DNA from: Hyparrhenia diplandra
Lineage: Eukaryota; Streptophyta; Magnoliopsida; Poales; Poaceae
Length of the DNA: 64,000 nt
Reading direction: 5' to 3'
Assembly: GCA_015847255.1 (NCBI GenBank)
Contig: JADLZK010001302.1
Span: 62,001 to 126,000 of the forward strand
The notes below the pieces were generated by a model. It worked only from the letters and a program-made list of their open reading frames with translations. It did no database searches and had not been told where the DNA came from. Of the stretch, positions 1-12,163 are shown in pieces. A program made the position numbers and the translations under genes. Every line of letters starts with the position of its first letter. Positions within the stretch are counted from its first letter, which is position 1.

Positions 1-1
1 C

Positions 2-2633
2 TATGTCGGCGACATAGTGGTCAAATCCAAGAAAAACGGCGGACCTCGTGGGAGACCTCGGGAAACCTTTGAATGTCTAAACAAGAAGGGAGTCAAGCTC
101 AACCCCGAAAAAAATGTGTATTTAGGGTCCCCGAGGATCTTTCTTTGGGTTTCATCGTCTCTCAACGAGGCATCGAAAAAGCAAACCCGACCAAGGTTGA
201 AGCAATCACCAAGATGGGGCCAATTCGAGACCTCAAAGGAGTCCGAAGGTCATGGGCTGCGGCTTCATTAAGCGAGTTCATTTCCGCCTGGGGAAAGGGG
301 CCTCCCCTCTATCGGCTCCTTCGCAAGTCCGAGCGCTTTGCACGGACCCCGAGGTCGAGGAAGCCCTCGGTAACCTCAAGAAGCTCCCGACTAGTCCACT
401 AATCCCGGTACCTCCAAACCGGGAGAGACCTTGCTCCTCTACATTACAGCCCACTACTCGGGTAGTCGATCGTCGTGGTTGTAGTGGAGCGTCGGGAAGA
501 AGGGGCACATGTTGCCAATTCAACGCCCCGTTTACTTCATCGGTGAGGTACTTTCCGACACCAAGACTCGGTACTCGTAGATGCAAAAACCGCTATACGC
601 TATCGTCTCGACGCGAAGAAAACTTCACCACTACTTCCTCGTGCACCCGATTCTTTGTGGTATCCTCATTCCCCTCGGGAAATCATCGAACCGAGAGGCC
701 ACGGGAAGAGTGGCGAAGTGGGCGGTGGAGCTCATGGGCGAGACAATATCATTTACGCCTCGCAAAGGCGATAAAGTCTCAAGTCTTGGCCGATTTTGTA
801 GCCGAATGGACTGACACGCAATTACCCCGGCACCCATCAAGCCGAGTCTTTGGACCATGTATTTCGACGGGTCAATGATGAAGGCGGGCGCGGGGGCGGT
901 TTGCTCTTCATCTCACCCCTCGGGGTTCACACGAGGTACGCCATCCGGCCGCATTTCCCGGCCTCCAACAACGTCGCGAGAATCACGAGGCACCGGTCAA
1001 TGGTCTCCGGATCGCAGCAGACCTCGGGATCCGACGGTTGGAAACCGAGGGATTCGCGAAGCGGTTATCGATCAAGTCATGAAGGTCTCGGCGTGCCCAC
1101 GACCCCAAGATGGAAGCATATTGCCGAGAAGTGCGCAACCGGAGGAAAAGTTCCACGGGCTTGAGCACAAGCACACACCAAGACGTTACAATGAAGCTGC
1201 GGACGAACTTCCGCCATGGTACCGCGACGCGAGGTACCATTCCCCGAACGCATACTCACCCGAGATCTCAACGAGCCCTCGGTCAGGTACACTCCCTTGG
1301 AAATACCCTCGGGGCTCACGAAAAACAACTCGGAACAAACCGCGCCCGAAGCTATGGCGTCGACCAAGACCCTAAGCGGAGAGAACCTCTATTGAGTACT
1401 CTCCGGGAAGAACTACCCGAGGATAAGACCGAGGCTCGCCCGATTGGCGAAGGGCAAAGTCCTTTGCGCTAATCGGAGACAAAAAGAACTCTACAAGAAA
1501 GGAGCCTCGGGGAGTATACATGCGATGCATACCATACCGGCGGAGGGCAAAGATTTGCTTAAAGACACCCACCGGGGGGTGTGGCCATCATGCCGCCCCG
1601 AGGACTCTTGTCGGTAAAGTCTTGAGACAAGGCTTCTCTTTTGGCCCTCGGCGGCACGGGACGAACGAGGTCGGCGCACCGCCCTCGGAGTGTCGGTTCT
1701 ACGCACGCAAGGCGCATCTACTAGCACAAGCCCCTGCGCACCATACCTCCGACATGGCCATTTGCGGTGTGGGGGCTCGACATGATCGGTCCCACGAAAA
1801 GGGCGCCCGGAGGACACACTCATGTCCTAGTCGCCATCGACAAGTTCTCCAAGTGGATCGGCCCGAGCTGTGGTGAACCCCTGACGGAGGAAACGGTGAA
1901 GTTCTTTACGAACATCATTGCCCGCTTTTGGAGTCCCGAACTCCATCATCACGGATAACGGAACCAACTTCGTGGGGAAAAAGTTCCTCGACTTTTGTGA
2001 CGACTACGGCATCCGGGTTGACACCTGCCGGCCGTAGCCCACCCAAGGACCAACGGTCAAGTGGAGCGTGCCAATGGCATGATCCTACAAGGACTCAAGC
2101 CAATGATCTTCAATCACCTGAATCCAAGACGGGGAAGAAATGGTACCGTGAACTACCGTCGGGTACTATGGTGCCTTCGAACAAATCTAAAAGCGAGCCA
2201 CGGGCTTCACCCCATTCTTTCTAGTCTATGGAGCCGAGGCGATCTTGCCCACGCATTATTGAAATATGGGTCCCCAAGGTTGCGAGCCTACACCAGCGGG
2301 GCAACCAAACTAAAGGCAAGGCAAGATTCCATCGGCCAAGTCGATGAGGCCCAAGACATCGCGACTTTTGAATTCAAGAAGATACCAACAAGCTCTACGC
2401 AAGTATCATGCCAAGTGATCAAGCCTCGGGAGTTACAAGTCAACGACCCTCGCATCAGCCGAAGGGATAACAAGGGGCGCCACAAACTCACACCCACCTT
2501 GGGAAGGGCCATATTTCATCGCCGAAATACTAAGGCCGGAACCTACAAGTTGAAGAATGAGAAGGGCGAAGTCTACTCCAACGCTTGGAACATAGAACAG
2601 CCTACGCCGCTTCTACCCTTAACCTCGCACTAG
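2..2633 (+). pseudogene. gypsy pol fragment: RT end, RNase H, integrase (frameshifted)
   Basis: The reading starts at the RT active-site motif, here Y-V-G-D-I-V-V-K-S where YVDD is expected, so one catalytic Asp is Gly. RNase H begins near 848 with WTMYFDGSMMKAGAG. Integrase follows: a zinc-binding remnant (about 1685-1750), VWGLDMIGP (about 1764-1795), the first catalytic Asp in VLVAIDKFSKW (about 1826-1860), the second in ITDNGTNFVGKKF (about 1947-1990), and the Glu in NGQVERANGMI (about 2050-2085). The C-terminal tail GTYKLKNEKGEVYSNAWN ends near 2633. The domains fall in several frames with stops between them, so no intact polyprotein is encoded. Some frame breaks could be assembly errors, but the Gly substitution is not a length error. 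Confidence 0.88.
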
Positions 2634-3331
2634 AAGTCAAACACTTATGTTCTTCTTCGCTCAATAAAAGATTTACATCTTTTACGAAGAGAAGCTTCTT
2701 GTGCATACCTTAAGGGAGTCTTAGCCTCGTCCAAAGACAAGACTAAAACTCCCTCGGGGGCTACACGGGGGACCCCCGGGGACCCCTCCTCTTTTTTTTG
2801 AAACTTTTTTTCAAGGAAAAAGTTCTCCTCACAAGACACTTGAATCGATCGTTTAAGTTGCGAAGGTGGCAAGACGCCACGACAAATCCTAAGTGAGATA
2901 GCCGAAGTCAAACGGACCGCCCCTAGTGGCACCCGTCACGGACCGCCCCGAGTGGCATCCATGCTCAATATCTCGCAAGCGGAGAAAGCAAGCGACACGG
3001 CCACACAATAAACGAGAAATTCGAGAAACATAACTTAATCATAAACGCACCGCCGAGGTCACAGGCCGGGCAGCACTATTGTTTATGTACACATTTTCTC
3101 ACACATTTAATCTTTTCATACAAGGGGAGATCATGGGGCATCACGAGCCTCGTCCACCCGCACTTCACGATCACCGACAAAGGGGCATCGGCGGGCGACA
3201 TCACCGGCAATGGCATCTCCCGAGGGAGGCGTCGGACCCGTCGGCCAAGATCACAGGAGACGGCGCCCAAAGATCTCCGTGTCCGCCTCATAGTTTGACT
3301 CTATGGGGAATATAGAGGGCACACCTCGTCC
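2634..3331. other. gypsy non-coding spacer after pol
   Basis: No coding signal was seen. The stretch has an ataaaaga motif just after the pol stop and a ctcgggggctac motif near 2751 of the kind common in grass gypsy elements, followed by short T and A runs. It separates pol (plus) from the end of the antisense ORF (minus). Confidence 0.5.
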
Positions 3332-6300
3332 TCAAAATGGGAGGCCACCGAGTCGCGGCACCATCCACGAACTCGCACAACTCCGGGTCTTGGCGGCGTC
3401 GGCGTCGCCCTTCACGAAGGGTCGACCACGCCCGTCGCCATCGGAGCCAAGGAAGAAGCCACCCGCGACGTTATTCAATGTCTCGGGCGCCATCGGGAAG
3501 TGTGAGCGTAAACTGCCATACACGTCCGCACACCGGGGTCCGGGGAAGGCGCCCGAGCTCGGGACTCTGAGGAAGCCGCCCACCGGCCAGCGACTGTGAG
3601 CCGAGGGCCCGACCTGCTGTTGTCCCCCGGGCGGCGGATGAAGTCCGACAGGGGGCTCTTCTAGCTCCCGGTACGACTTCGCCTCCCGCTCCAGCCCAAG
3701 TGCCGTGTAACCCGCGGTCTCCACGGCCCGGTCCGGACCTTTCTCCGCCCCGGGCGACAGCACCAAGGTGATATCAAGAAGATGAAGCGATCAAAGGCGT
3801 GTAAACCTACCAAGGAGAGGACGTACCTTGGCATTTCAGCTGCCAGCCCAAAGATCACGCCGTGCTCCTCCGCGAGCGATTTTTGAGCTGGGTCCTTCTC
3901 CTTCCTAAGGGTTTCCCTCGGACACCCGCCTCCCCGATGCGGGTGTTTAAGGCGTCGCACAACTCCGCCGCTTCCTCGCCTCCTCCCGGGATCGGTCCCC
4001 GCCGCCATGGGCCTCCTCCAGGGCTGGGAGGGACCGGCCCGAGCGTCCCTCAAAATCTTGACTCATCCCGAGCCATCTCGGCCGCCACTTTGTTGGCCTG
4101 GGACTCGGCCTTGATGAGCTCGGCCTCCGAGTCCGTTTGGGACTCCCTCTCCCGGCAAGAGTAGTAAGCCGGGACGTCTCGCTCCGGGTTTGATCGGCCT
4201 TCACCTCGGCCCGAGGGCGGTCGATTGTAACATTCGGCGAAGGAGCTCGGACTTCTCCCCGGCGAATCGCCGGAGATTCAGAACAAGGACACCACGGATT
4301 ACGACGTACACAAAGAAAATACGGCGGAGAATAACAGCCCAAAGACACTCACCGCGTCGGCCTCGGCGAGACGCCCGGTTATGGCGTCACCAATCTTCAT
4401 AAAGGCCATCGGCGCCCACCGGGCGGATCTGCTCATGAGTCCTCCACGCCCGGGACCTCGGACGGTCATCGATCACCGCGGCGGCCGGACCACCTGTACA
4501 TCACCCAAGGTCAGGGGGACCGCCCCTGGGTCGGTGGCGGGGGAGGAACACGCCTCCACCGCAACTCCCGCACTCGAGGGAACCAGCACCAATAGAAGTC
4601 CGGGGTCCTCACAAATTCGATTACTGTGCACGGCCCTCACCATTGCCGAAGACGACGCTCGCCAAGAGCCACGTCAAGCCGGGCGCATGGAGCAGCGGGG
4701 AAGCCGGTGTTGTACGCCTCATGAGGCCCCAGATCGGCGGAGCCGGCGCAGCGGGGGGCCATCTCTCCGCCGCCAAGAGCCTCCCGAGAAAACTCCTGGA
4801 CGGAAGAGCTTGGCTCCCCTCGAGGCCGCGCTAGCGTCATGGGTCCCCTCAAACGGCACCAAGCGCTCCGGCGCCCGGTGGCGTCCACGCAGCAGAGCCC
4901 GAGCCCCTCCGAGTCGATCACCATCGGGCCGGGTAGACGACCGCCATCACCGCGATGGGCTTGTACCACCTCGGGAGATCTCGGCCGCCCGGCTCGGGCC
5001 CGACCCTCCCGAGGCTCGGGGCTAACACCACGGGGAGCCCAACAAGAGTGGGGACGACGTCTTGGTGAGACGACCCCCCGGCGGGGCCCGGCAACAGGCT
5101 TATGACCGCCTTCGGGGCCTCTTGGGATGCAAGGACGGTGGGGCCCCGCCCCCCTCAAGTCAAGAACGCGTCGTAAAAGAAGCCAAAAATACCCGTAAAA
5201 GAAGCTAATCGCGAAAAACACGAAGGGACTCACGAGGCTCGAGGATCGCCCTCGGTGTGGCCGAGGCGCTGAAGATCGCGACTGGGGCGTCGCGATTCTT
5301 GACGCGAAGTCCGCTTTCGTCCACTCCAAGTTTCCGCACGCACGGAAGCGGACGTTCCCGGACGGGGGTCACCGGTTCCTCACTCGAACCCGCGCCTTGC
5401 GACGCTAAAGGTGCCCACGCCGAAGCCGCCGGCTCATCCCGCCGAGCCTCGCCATGTAGCGCTAGGTGACCCACATCCCAAACCCCGAGCCACCAGTGGT
5501 CCCGGGGCTCGACCGAGGAACCCTCGGGCGCGGTCCCAGCAGCCCCCGACGCCGGGCTCGGGCTCATAGCGAAGTCCCGAGTGGGTCGGCAACCCTGTGG
5601 CTCGGTCAATCTGAGCCCCTACATCATCGTCCGACGAGTTCACGACTTAACTCGCCCTCCTCCTCATCCACGTCCCCTCCTCGGTGGTCGAGGTATCAGC
5701 GATTGGCCCCGCCTCGCCGCCGGCCCGACGGTTGGCGCGGCCACGTTCTTCTTCTTCTTCTCCTCCTTCTTTAACGCCGGTGCTCTCCCGCCGTTCCGAA
5801 GCGCGGTTCCACGCCGGCCGGCCGGCTGCATCCGTGATTGGGCACAGCGGAGGAGAGTCGTCGGTAGTTCAAACGACCCCGCAAGAAGATGGAGTAAGAA
5901 CCACCATGGCGAAGAACATGGCGACAACAAGACAATGCAAGAACGCCTCGAAGCCAAAAGGCACTTACCAAGGAGATGTACCCACGGGAGGGGCGCATAG
6001 GGATCTCCGGGGATGCCGGGGCGGGGTGTTGGACCCCAATGCCTCCTCACCCTCTTGGCCAGGCCATCGGTGGGAGCGAGAAGGGCGACATCCGAGACTC
6101 TTCAAGGCCGGCGGCCGAGGAGGTCATCCGATACATGCACAAAGGGCGAGCCATCAATGGCGACAAAGACGACGCCGATGAAAAGCACAACCACGGCCGC
6201 GCGTTCACCTCCCTTTCGAGCCGCAGGATCGCCGCCTCGAGCCCTCCAACCGGGGATGATCCGCCGAGGGGACCCCAGACCACTTGTCGGGCCGCTTGAG

Positions 6301-6957
6301 AACGCGCACGGTGTTACACGCGGAAAGCGTTCCCATCGTTGCGGAGGTAGAACCACCGGGTCCCCGCCACCCCTTGTTAGAGGAGGTGAGCTTGGAAAGG
6401 ATGTACCCATCGGCCCGGTTCGGCTTCGTCGGCTCGTCGGACTTGAAGCGCAACCACCAACGCAAGCAACGCCCTCCGTGGCGCACCTTCGCCACCGACG
6501 CCAGCGGTGGTGAGGTCCGCCTTGAAGAACCACAACCAAGGGTCCCAATGCGGTTCGATCCCCGTGAATCCCTCACGAGGGTGACGAAGATGGCGGCCCG
6601 GGAGATCGAGTTCGGGGGCAAATGGTGAAGCTCGACGTCGTAGTAGTGAAGGATCGCACGGATAAACCGGCCCGCCAAGATCCCGAACCCGCGCCGGTGA
6701 AGATCCATCGGGCTCACCACATAGCGATCGGGGAGGTTAGGCTCCTCCCTCGGTCCAATCCGAGCTATCCACTCCGGGCCGCTCAAGATTGGTACGAGGG
6801 CGAAGAAGCCCTCCTCGACAAGGCGGCGAAGCTTTTCCTCCGTCGCCCGTCGTTCTCGCCACGGCCTCGCATCGAGCACCTCCCTCGTGTTGTCGCCGCC
6901 ACCGATTGCGCCATGGACGAACGGGAGGACGAGGAACAACAACCGGCCGGGCAACAC
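3332..6957 (-). pseudogene. antisense ORF with putative gypsy-type transposon domain (PF04195-like)
   Basis: On the minus strand, opposite to pol, the best-preserved piece is 6957-6205 (about 250 codons). It has EEKLRRLVEEGF near residue 40, LPDRYVVSPMDLHRRGFGI near 75-93, LHYYDVELHHLPPNSI near 103-118 and LTSSNKGW near 190. These match the pattern of the domain Pfam calls 'Putative gypsy type transposon' (Transposase_28), found in the extra antisense ORF of Tat elements. Further minus-strand segments (about 5329-4637, 4348-3661, 3766-3332) are open but in different frames. One encodes an Ala/Glu/Lys-rich helix-like run. They may be frameshifted continuations or separate exons. The function of this ORF is not known to me, and the end at 3332 is approximate. 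Confidence 0.65.
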
Positions 6958-8160
6958 CGTTCACACGAGCACAAGGCAAGTGGATTTCTCCCTTAATCTC
7001 TCCCTATCTTTCTTTCTATCTCCTAATTGCCGCAAAGAAGAAGGCAAGAAGGCGGCAATCAAGAACAAAGGAGCAATTCATCCGCGCCGCCCGGCGACCC
7101 CCCCATATTTATAGGGAAGGGAAGGCAAACCGCCCGGCCGAGCAAACGAACCGACACGGAATGGACGGCCCACGATGGAACCGAACCGCCATCCAACGGG
7201 CCACCGCTACGGTGGAGCCGCCAATCAAGAGCATTAATGCACCTTGACGGCGCCTCGATTCGCCCTCGACAAGAGCCCGAGGGGCCACGCCCCATCGGAT
7301 CGAACCGCCACGCCGCTCGGGCGCGCAAGGAGACGCCCGTCTTCCATTCGAGGGGGTAAAACCGTCCGCCATCCATATCCAGGGCGCCCGACCCTAAGGG
7401 GCAAAAAAGTCGGTCCGTTGACGGTTCCCCCCCCCGACGGGGCCAAACGAGCCTCGGCCGACGCCGACGTCAACGCACTTTATGTTCCGAGGTTGCCAGG
7501 CGGGCCCCCACGGGTTTCTTTGCCTCCAGATAACCCGAACCGGGGGACAGGATGGAAATGCACAACCCGGCTATACCCAGGGCCCTCGAGGGGCTGGATT
7601 TTCGAACGTGTTTAAGACCGCGGGTGTCCGCTTATAGAGATGTCCCATCCGTGGGAGGCCTACAGCCCCGGGGGTTGACCCGTCAAACCCCGGATCCGCT
7701 AAGCGGTCCGTAGGTTCTCATGGGGTGAATCCTAGATCACACGGCCGACCCTTGCTCCGGCAAGGGCACGGGCACCCCACTTAAACTAACCCGTTACAAC
7801 GTTCAAACGGAGTGCACCACGGTCGGCTTTCGTGGCACCGAGGTGTATCTCCCTCCTCCTCCCTCGGGAGGGCGAGAGGAGTGTATAATCAAAGTCGAGG
7901 AAGCTTTGGGACGACCTTGCGCACATAAGCGCGGGCCTCGGCCGCCCCCACGCAAAAACAAACAGATTCCGCACAAACAAGCGCAATTTAAGAGTCATTT
8001 TCGGCCTTGCCGCGAGGTATAAAAGACCTCGAAGGAATCCGCCATTCCATTCGAGGCCCGGGGCTACACTGAAACGGGTGCTTTCACCGCACCCATTGTA
8101 GACGAACCACCCCGAGAAAAACAAGGCGACGGAACGGCACAACCCCCGGCGAGTCCACCG
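6958..8160. other. gypsy non-coding region upstream of the 3' LTR
   Basis: GC-rich sequence with no sense gene recognised. It contains the leader and putative promoter of the antisense ORF, a second TATA-like string on the plus strand near 8015-8023 inside a short palindrome (cgaggtataaaagacctcg), and the run of g/c leading to the 3' LTR. Confidence 0.5.
7106..7113 (-). promoter_or_regulatory. TATA box for the antisense ORF
   Basis: The minus strand reads tataaata here, in a clean GC-rich background, about 150 bases upstream of the antisense ORF start at 6957. Spacing and strand fit a dedicated promoter for that ORF. Inferred from sequence and position only. Confidence 0.5.
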
Positions 8161-8179
8161 CTTTCCGGGGCGGGGCTAC
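8161..8179 (+). other. putative polypurine tract of the gypsy element
   Basis: A G-rich string (ccggggcggggcta) ends directly before cgtcggggacc, which resembles the tgtcgggg start of many grass gypsy LTRs. The tract is not purely purine, so it may have decayed. Confidence 0.45.
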
Positions 8180-9112
8180 CGTCGGGGACCTAAATATTGG
8201 GCCCCGAGACATTCTCCAAACAACGAGAATCGTCCCGCCCATCAGTGGCCTGCAAAAACCTAGCCCGCCATCATCCCACTTAGAAGGACGCCTTAACAGC
8301 GACGGACCAGGCCAAGGAGCCACGGGCGCATACATGAAGACGGAGCCGGCCCACGAGCGGCCCAATGTGAGTCACCACGACGAAGGAGCTCACTACGCCG
8401 AGAAGGACAAGGTCGTGGACCTTACAAGACGGAGAACCGTAACGCTCCACGTCATCACCAAACCAACCCCGGGGCTCGGACTCGCCCCCCATCTCCGTCC
8501 CGCCCGAGGGTGGCCTAGCTCACCTCGACGACGAAATCTCCGCCGCCCGAGGGTGGCCTAGCTCACCACCCACGGGCGCAAAATCTCCGCCTCGCCCGGG
8601 GGAGACCCGCTCTCCATCCTCGAGCGAGGTAGCCCAACCAACTCACCCGGGGGTCCCGACCCCGGGTATGGGAGGTTCCGTGCGAAGGAAGGGAAACAGT
8701 TGCATTTAATGCGGTCACACGCGCACGAGGCGCTGGGGCCATCGACACGCCCGGCCAACCGGCCTTCCAGATCACTTCCCAAACTGGATCGATGGGACAC
8801 AAAGCTAAACCGTGACGTATTACGCCGCCAAGACACGGAAACCAGACAACACCGTTCATTTCCCGTAAACACAGCCAAGACGCCACGTTGGGCGGACCCC
8901 CGGGCTCATGACACGCCGCAACCAGCGTCCCCCCGGGCCGCCGCCATGCGGGACCGTGAGGGACGCCTCCGCACTCGGGGCCACACCGGGGAACGGCACG
9001 CCCCGCCATCGGATCAAGACGCGTGTCTTCATCAAACGACATCCAAGCCAACCAACCCTCGGCCGCGCACATGCAACAAGTATAGCCTCTGGGGAATTAG
9101 CCACCTAGGCAC
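8180..9112 (+). repeat. gypsy 3' LTR, first part
   Basis: Starts at cgtcggggacc (TG changed to CG) right after the purine tract. It contains an imperfect 43-bp tandem repeat (units starting about 8502 and 8545, gcccgagggtggcctagctc). It is cut at 9112 by the insertion of the non-coding LTR element and continues at 19074. Confidence 0.65.
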
Positions 9113-12100
9113 CGTAACACCCCAGTGTTACTTACCGCTTAAGTCTTGATTGGACAAAATGAAGTTTATTTATGTTTGATCCTAAGTGTGTTGTTGTATG
9201 ATGGTTGGATAGTATAGGTTGGGAATCTGAATTTTGAATCAAATTCAAGTTTGAATTGAACTCTCGAAAACCCTAAATTCCATTCCCTCTTTTACCCCCT
9301 TTTCTTTTATTCAAAATTTATAAAGAATTTGGGTATGGTTATTAAAGCAAATTTGTAGAGTTTTCAAAGTTGAACAAAGTTGGTATTTTGAGTTTTCAAA
9401 GTTTAGTTCAAAAATTTAGAGTAATTTTGAAAATACCAAAATTAGGTTTTGTCCCTTTTGATTTAAAAACCATATTTCAAAATCTAAGCAAAATTTGTAA
9501 AAACTTCCAAAAGCTAGTTTGTAGATCTTGTTGAGATGAACAAAAGTCATGTACAAAGTTTTTCAAGTTGTTACATGATTTTAAAAGTAATTTTGAATTC
9601 AAATTTCAAAATTTTGAACTGCATTTCAAAAAGTCATATTTAGAGGCAGAATTTGAAAATCTTCCAATTATGAAAATTGTAGATCTTGAAAAATTAGGCT
9701 AAGTCACTTTTTGGAGTTTTTCAAGTTCAGTTCAAATTTGGGGAGAATTTGACAAAATTCGTAAAGCTAGGGTTGAGAGAGCTACAAGACACATTGGGTT
9801 CACATTAGCCGCCCATGCCCGCCGGTCGCCGGACCGCCGCCGTGGCTCGTCTCGACGTTTCGGTCGTCCTCGCGCGCGCCACCGGGCCAACCGGGCGAGT
9901 TCGCGAAGACGCGAGCCACGCCCCTCGACCTCTCCTTTGCCCTATAAAGCACCCGGTCGGCCATCTTTTTTTCTCCTTTTTCCAACCCGCCACCGCCGGA
10001 ACCATCTCTCGCTCCGCCGTCGCCGAGTCTCCCTGTCCAAATTGACCGCGCCACCATCTTCGCATCACTCTTGCGCTCCATTTGAGCCCGCTATAGCACC
10101 CTCTTTTCGGAATGAACGGCGGCCATTTTTTTTTCCACGGCCAGAAGCGCCGCCGAGCTTCGTCGCCGTCGCTAGACCTTCGGTGAGCCTCTCATCTTCC
10201 TTTTTTTGCGCTTTCGTTCGCCTTGAAGTCGTGATGCTCGTCGGCTTGATCGTTTCTCCGGCCGAGGTCCAGACGCTGTGGAACGCCGACCTTGCCGGGT
10301 GGTCCTCGCCGCCATGCCCGCCGCCGCTACGACGGGCCACGCCTGCGTGCCACGCCGAGGCAAGTCGCAAGCCACCCTTGAGCGGGCGAGTGCGCGCGGG
10401 TGCTTGTGCTGCCTTTTCCCATCACCGCCGATGACCATCCCGTCGGGAACGACAAAAAGCCGAGCCACGCCGCTGCCGTTTTCCCGTCAAGCGCCGCCCT
10501 TGGACTTCGGGTTCGAATAGGAAGAAGATGAGGGGTTAGGTGAGAAACCTTGTGACTCATATAAATAGTATTTTGTACCTTTTTTTGTAATTTTGTCAAA
10601 GTTTGAGGGCCTTTTGCAAAGCGCCAAGGTACCGCGGCCAGCCGATGATGGGCTTCGCATCTTGTTTTGTGGGCCGGCTTTATTATCGTTTTGTGGACCG
10701 GCCTTTATATCATCGTTCTCGTGGGCGGCCTGTTTTTGCAACGCTGCCGTGCCGAGCACGCATCGGGCCACTTTGAGCCCGAAGGCGTTTTCCTTTTCAT
10801 AAATGTTTTATCAATTTGTATTTGTTTGAATAGTATCTCGTTTTTGTTATTTTCATATAAATTCAAATACTTGCTTATAAATTCTGAAAATTTTTGTGTA
10901 GCCTTCCCATGAGTATATCTACCCATGAAAAAATTTGAAACCTTGATTTTGAGTAGTTCTTGCATGATTTAAAAATACAATCTTTAATTGAAAAATGCAT
11001 CTTCCATGATTTTTAGAAAATAAAATATTTATTCAAAAATCATGAAAATTTATTTGGTGCTGTTTTATGCTATGATCTAGCTGTACAACAAGTTTTGAGT
11101 CATTTTGACATGTTTAAATTATTTTCTATATTGAGCTCTATTATTTTATGTGAGTTATAAGTTGTTTAGTGTCAAATAATTTAGGTTTTGTGTGACTTTT
11201 GGATTGTTTTGTGAATCTTGGGTCATATCATAATTAAGTGGTCCTTGAGAACTCCTTAGGCAATGGTGATGATATCTTGTAGAGTAGTTTAACAAGTTGG
11301 TTTTGTTGGGTCGCAACTTTATCGTGAAGGAAAGTTGTACTTAAGTGTTTATTATTTCATGCATCATCAAGCATCATGTTTACCATTCCATTATGTTGAG
11401 CATACGTTATTAATTTACGTGTAGTGAACGAGAGTGATGTGGTTTGCGAAGATCGAGCTTTGGGAGAAGGTGTATCCACCCGAGGTGATGGTGTCAAGAT
11501 TAACTTTGGTGATCCAGCCTTTGGAATCTAACTTTTCCTCGCAACACGTGCAAGCCCCGAGTATAAACCCTTCTCTCGTTTTCATAAATGTTTTATTCAC
11601 CTTAAGTCTAGTGCAATGTGCATTAAGTTAGTAGGAGTTGGTTGATACCGTTTCGCATGACTACCTTGAATTTTAGTTAATCCAATGTTATCTCACTAGT
11701 ATGAGTAGGTCGTTTTTCTAAATGCTTAGTAATGCTTAGATGTCGGTAGAAGTCGAATGATGGCTTCATCGTTCGCAGTTATAGGTTTTTATCTTTGTTC
11801 CTCCCGGGCTATAGAAAAGAGAACACCTCGATGGTGGTTCAGGAGAATAAATATGTAGTGATGAATTTGAGATCGGACGGGACGTAGTTAAGTCTACTCA
11901 AAAGTAACTTGCTCATATTTTGTAAAATTATGTTATTATTCTTCCGCACTCGATCTATATTTTTGTAACAAATGTTGTAATGTTGTAGCTACTCCTTTGT
12001 TGATCCTCGGTATGAGTGGTGTAATCGGGGTTTCCGATGACACCCGACGTGCTTCTTAAGTTATTGGGTGCATCCGCACAAATATGCCGAGGTCTTTGGG

Positions 12101-12141
12101 ACAAAGACAGTGTGTGTGGGCCCAAAGAATTAGGAGGTTCA
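9113..12141 (+). repeat. 5' LTR of the nested LARD-like element
   Basis: Nearly the same sequence as 15115-19073 from aacacccc...gtgttacttaccgctt to ttaggaggttc. It carries a TATA box (ctataaag, about 9942-9949) in a GC-rich block with AT-rich flanks. The first two bases look mutated (CG for TG). Relative to the other LTR it lacks about 900 bp after position 11885. Confidence 0.85.
9943..9948 (+). promoter_or_regulatory. LTR promoter TATA box (5' LTR)
   Basis: tataaa within cctttgccctataaagcacc, about 830 bases into the LTR. The same string is conserved at 15953-15958 in the other LTR, which supports its being a real promoter element. Confidence 0.5.
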
Positions 12142-12150
12142 TTCTACGAA

Positions 12151-12163
12151 TGGTATCGAGCTC
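12151..12163 (+). other. primer binding site, tRNA-iMet type
   Basis: tggtatcgagctc begins nine bases after the 5' LTR end. The usual plant iMet primer site is tggtatcagagc, and one a is missing here. Its position supports the LTR boundary and the orientation. Confidence 0.75.

Larger units (their letters stand above)
1..9112 (+). mobile_element. Ty3/gypsy Tat (RIRE2-like) retrotransposon, 3' part, first segment
   Basis: The window opens inside the reverse transcriptase of a gypsy element and runs on through RNase H, integrase, a 5.5 kb region without sense coding capacity, and the start of the 3' LTR at about 8180. RT, RH and INT lie in that order on the plus strand, which is the Ty3/gypsy order. 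The long region after integrase with a minus-strand ORF is typical of the Tat lineage (RIRE2, Grande, Retand). The 5' LTR and gag lie outside the window. The 3' LTR is interrupted at 9112 by another element and resumes at 19074. Lineage assignment rests on domain recognition by eye. Confidence 0.85.
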
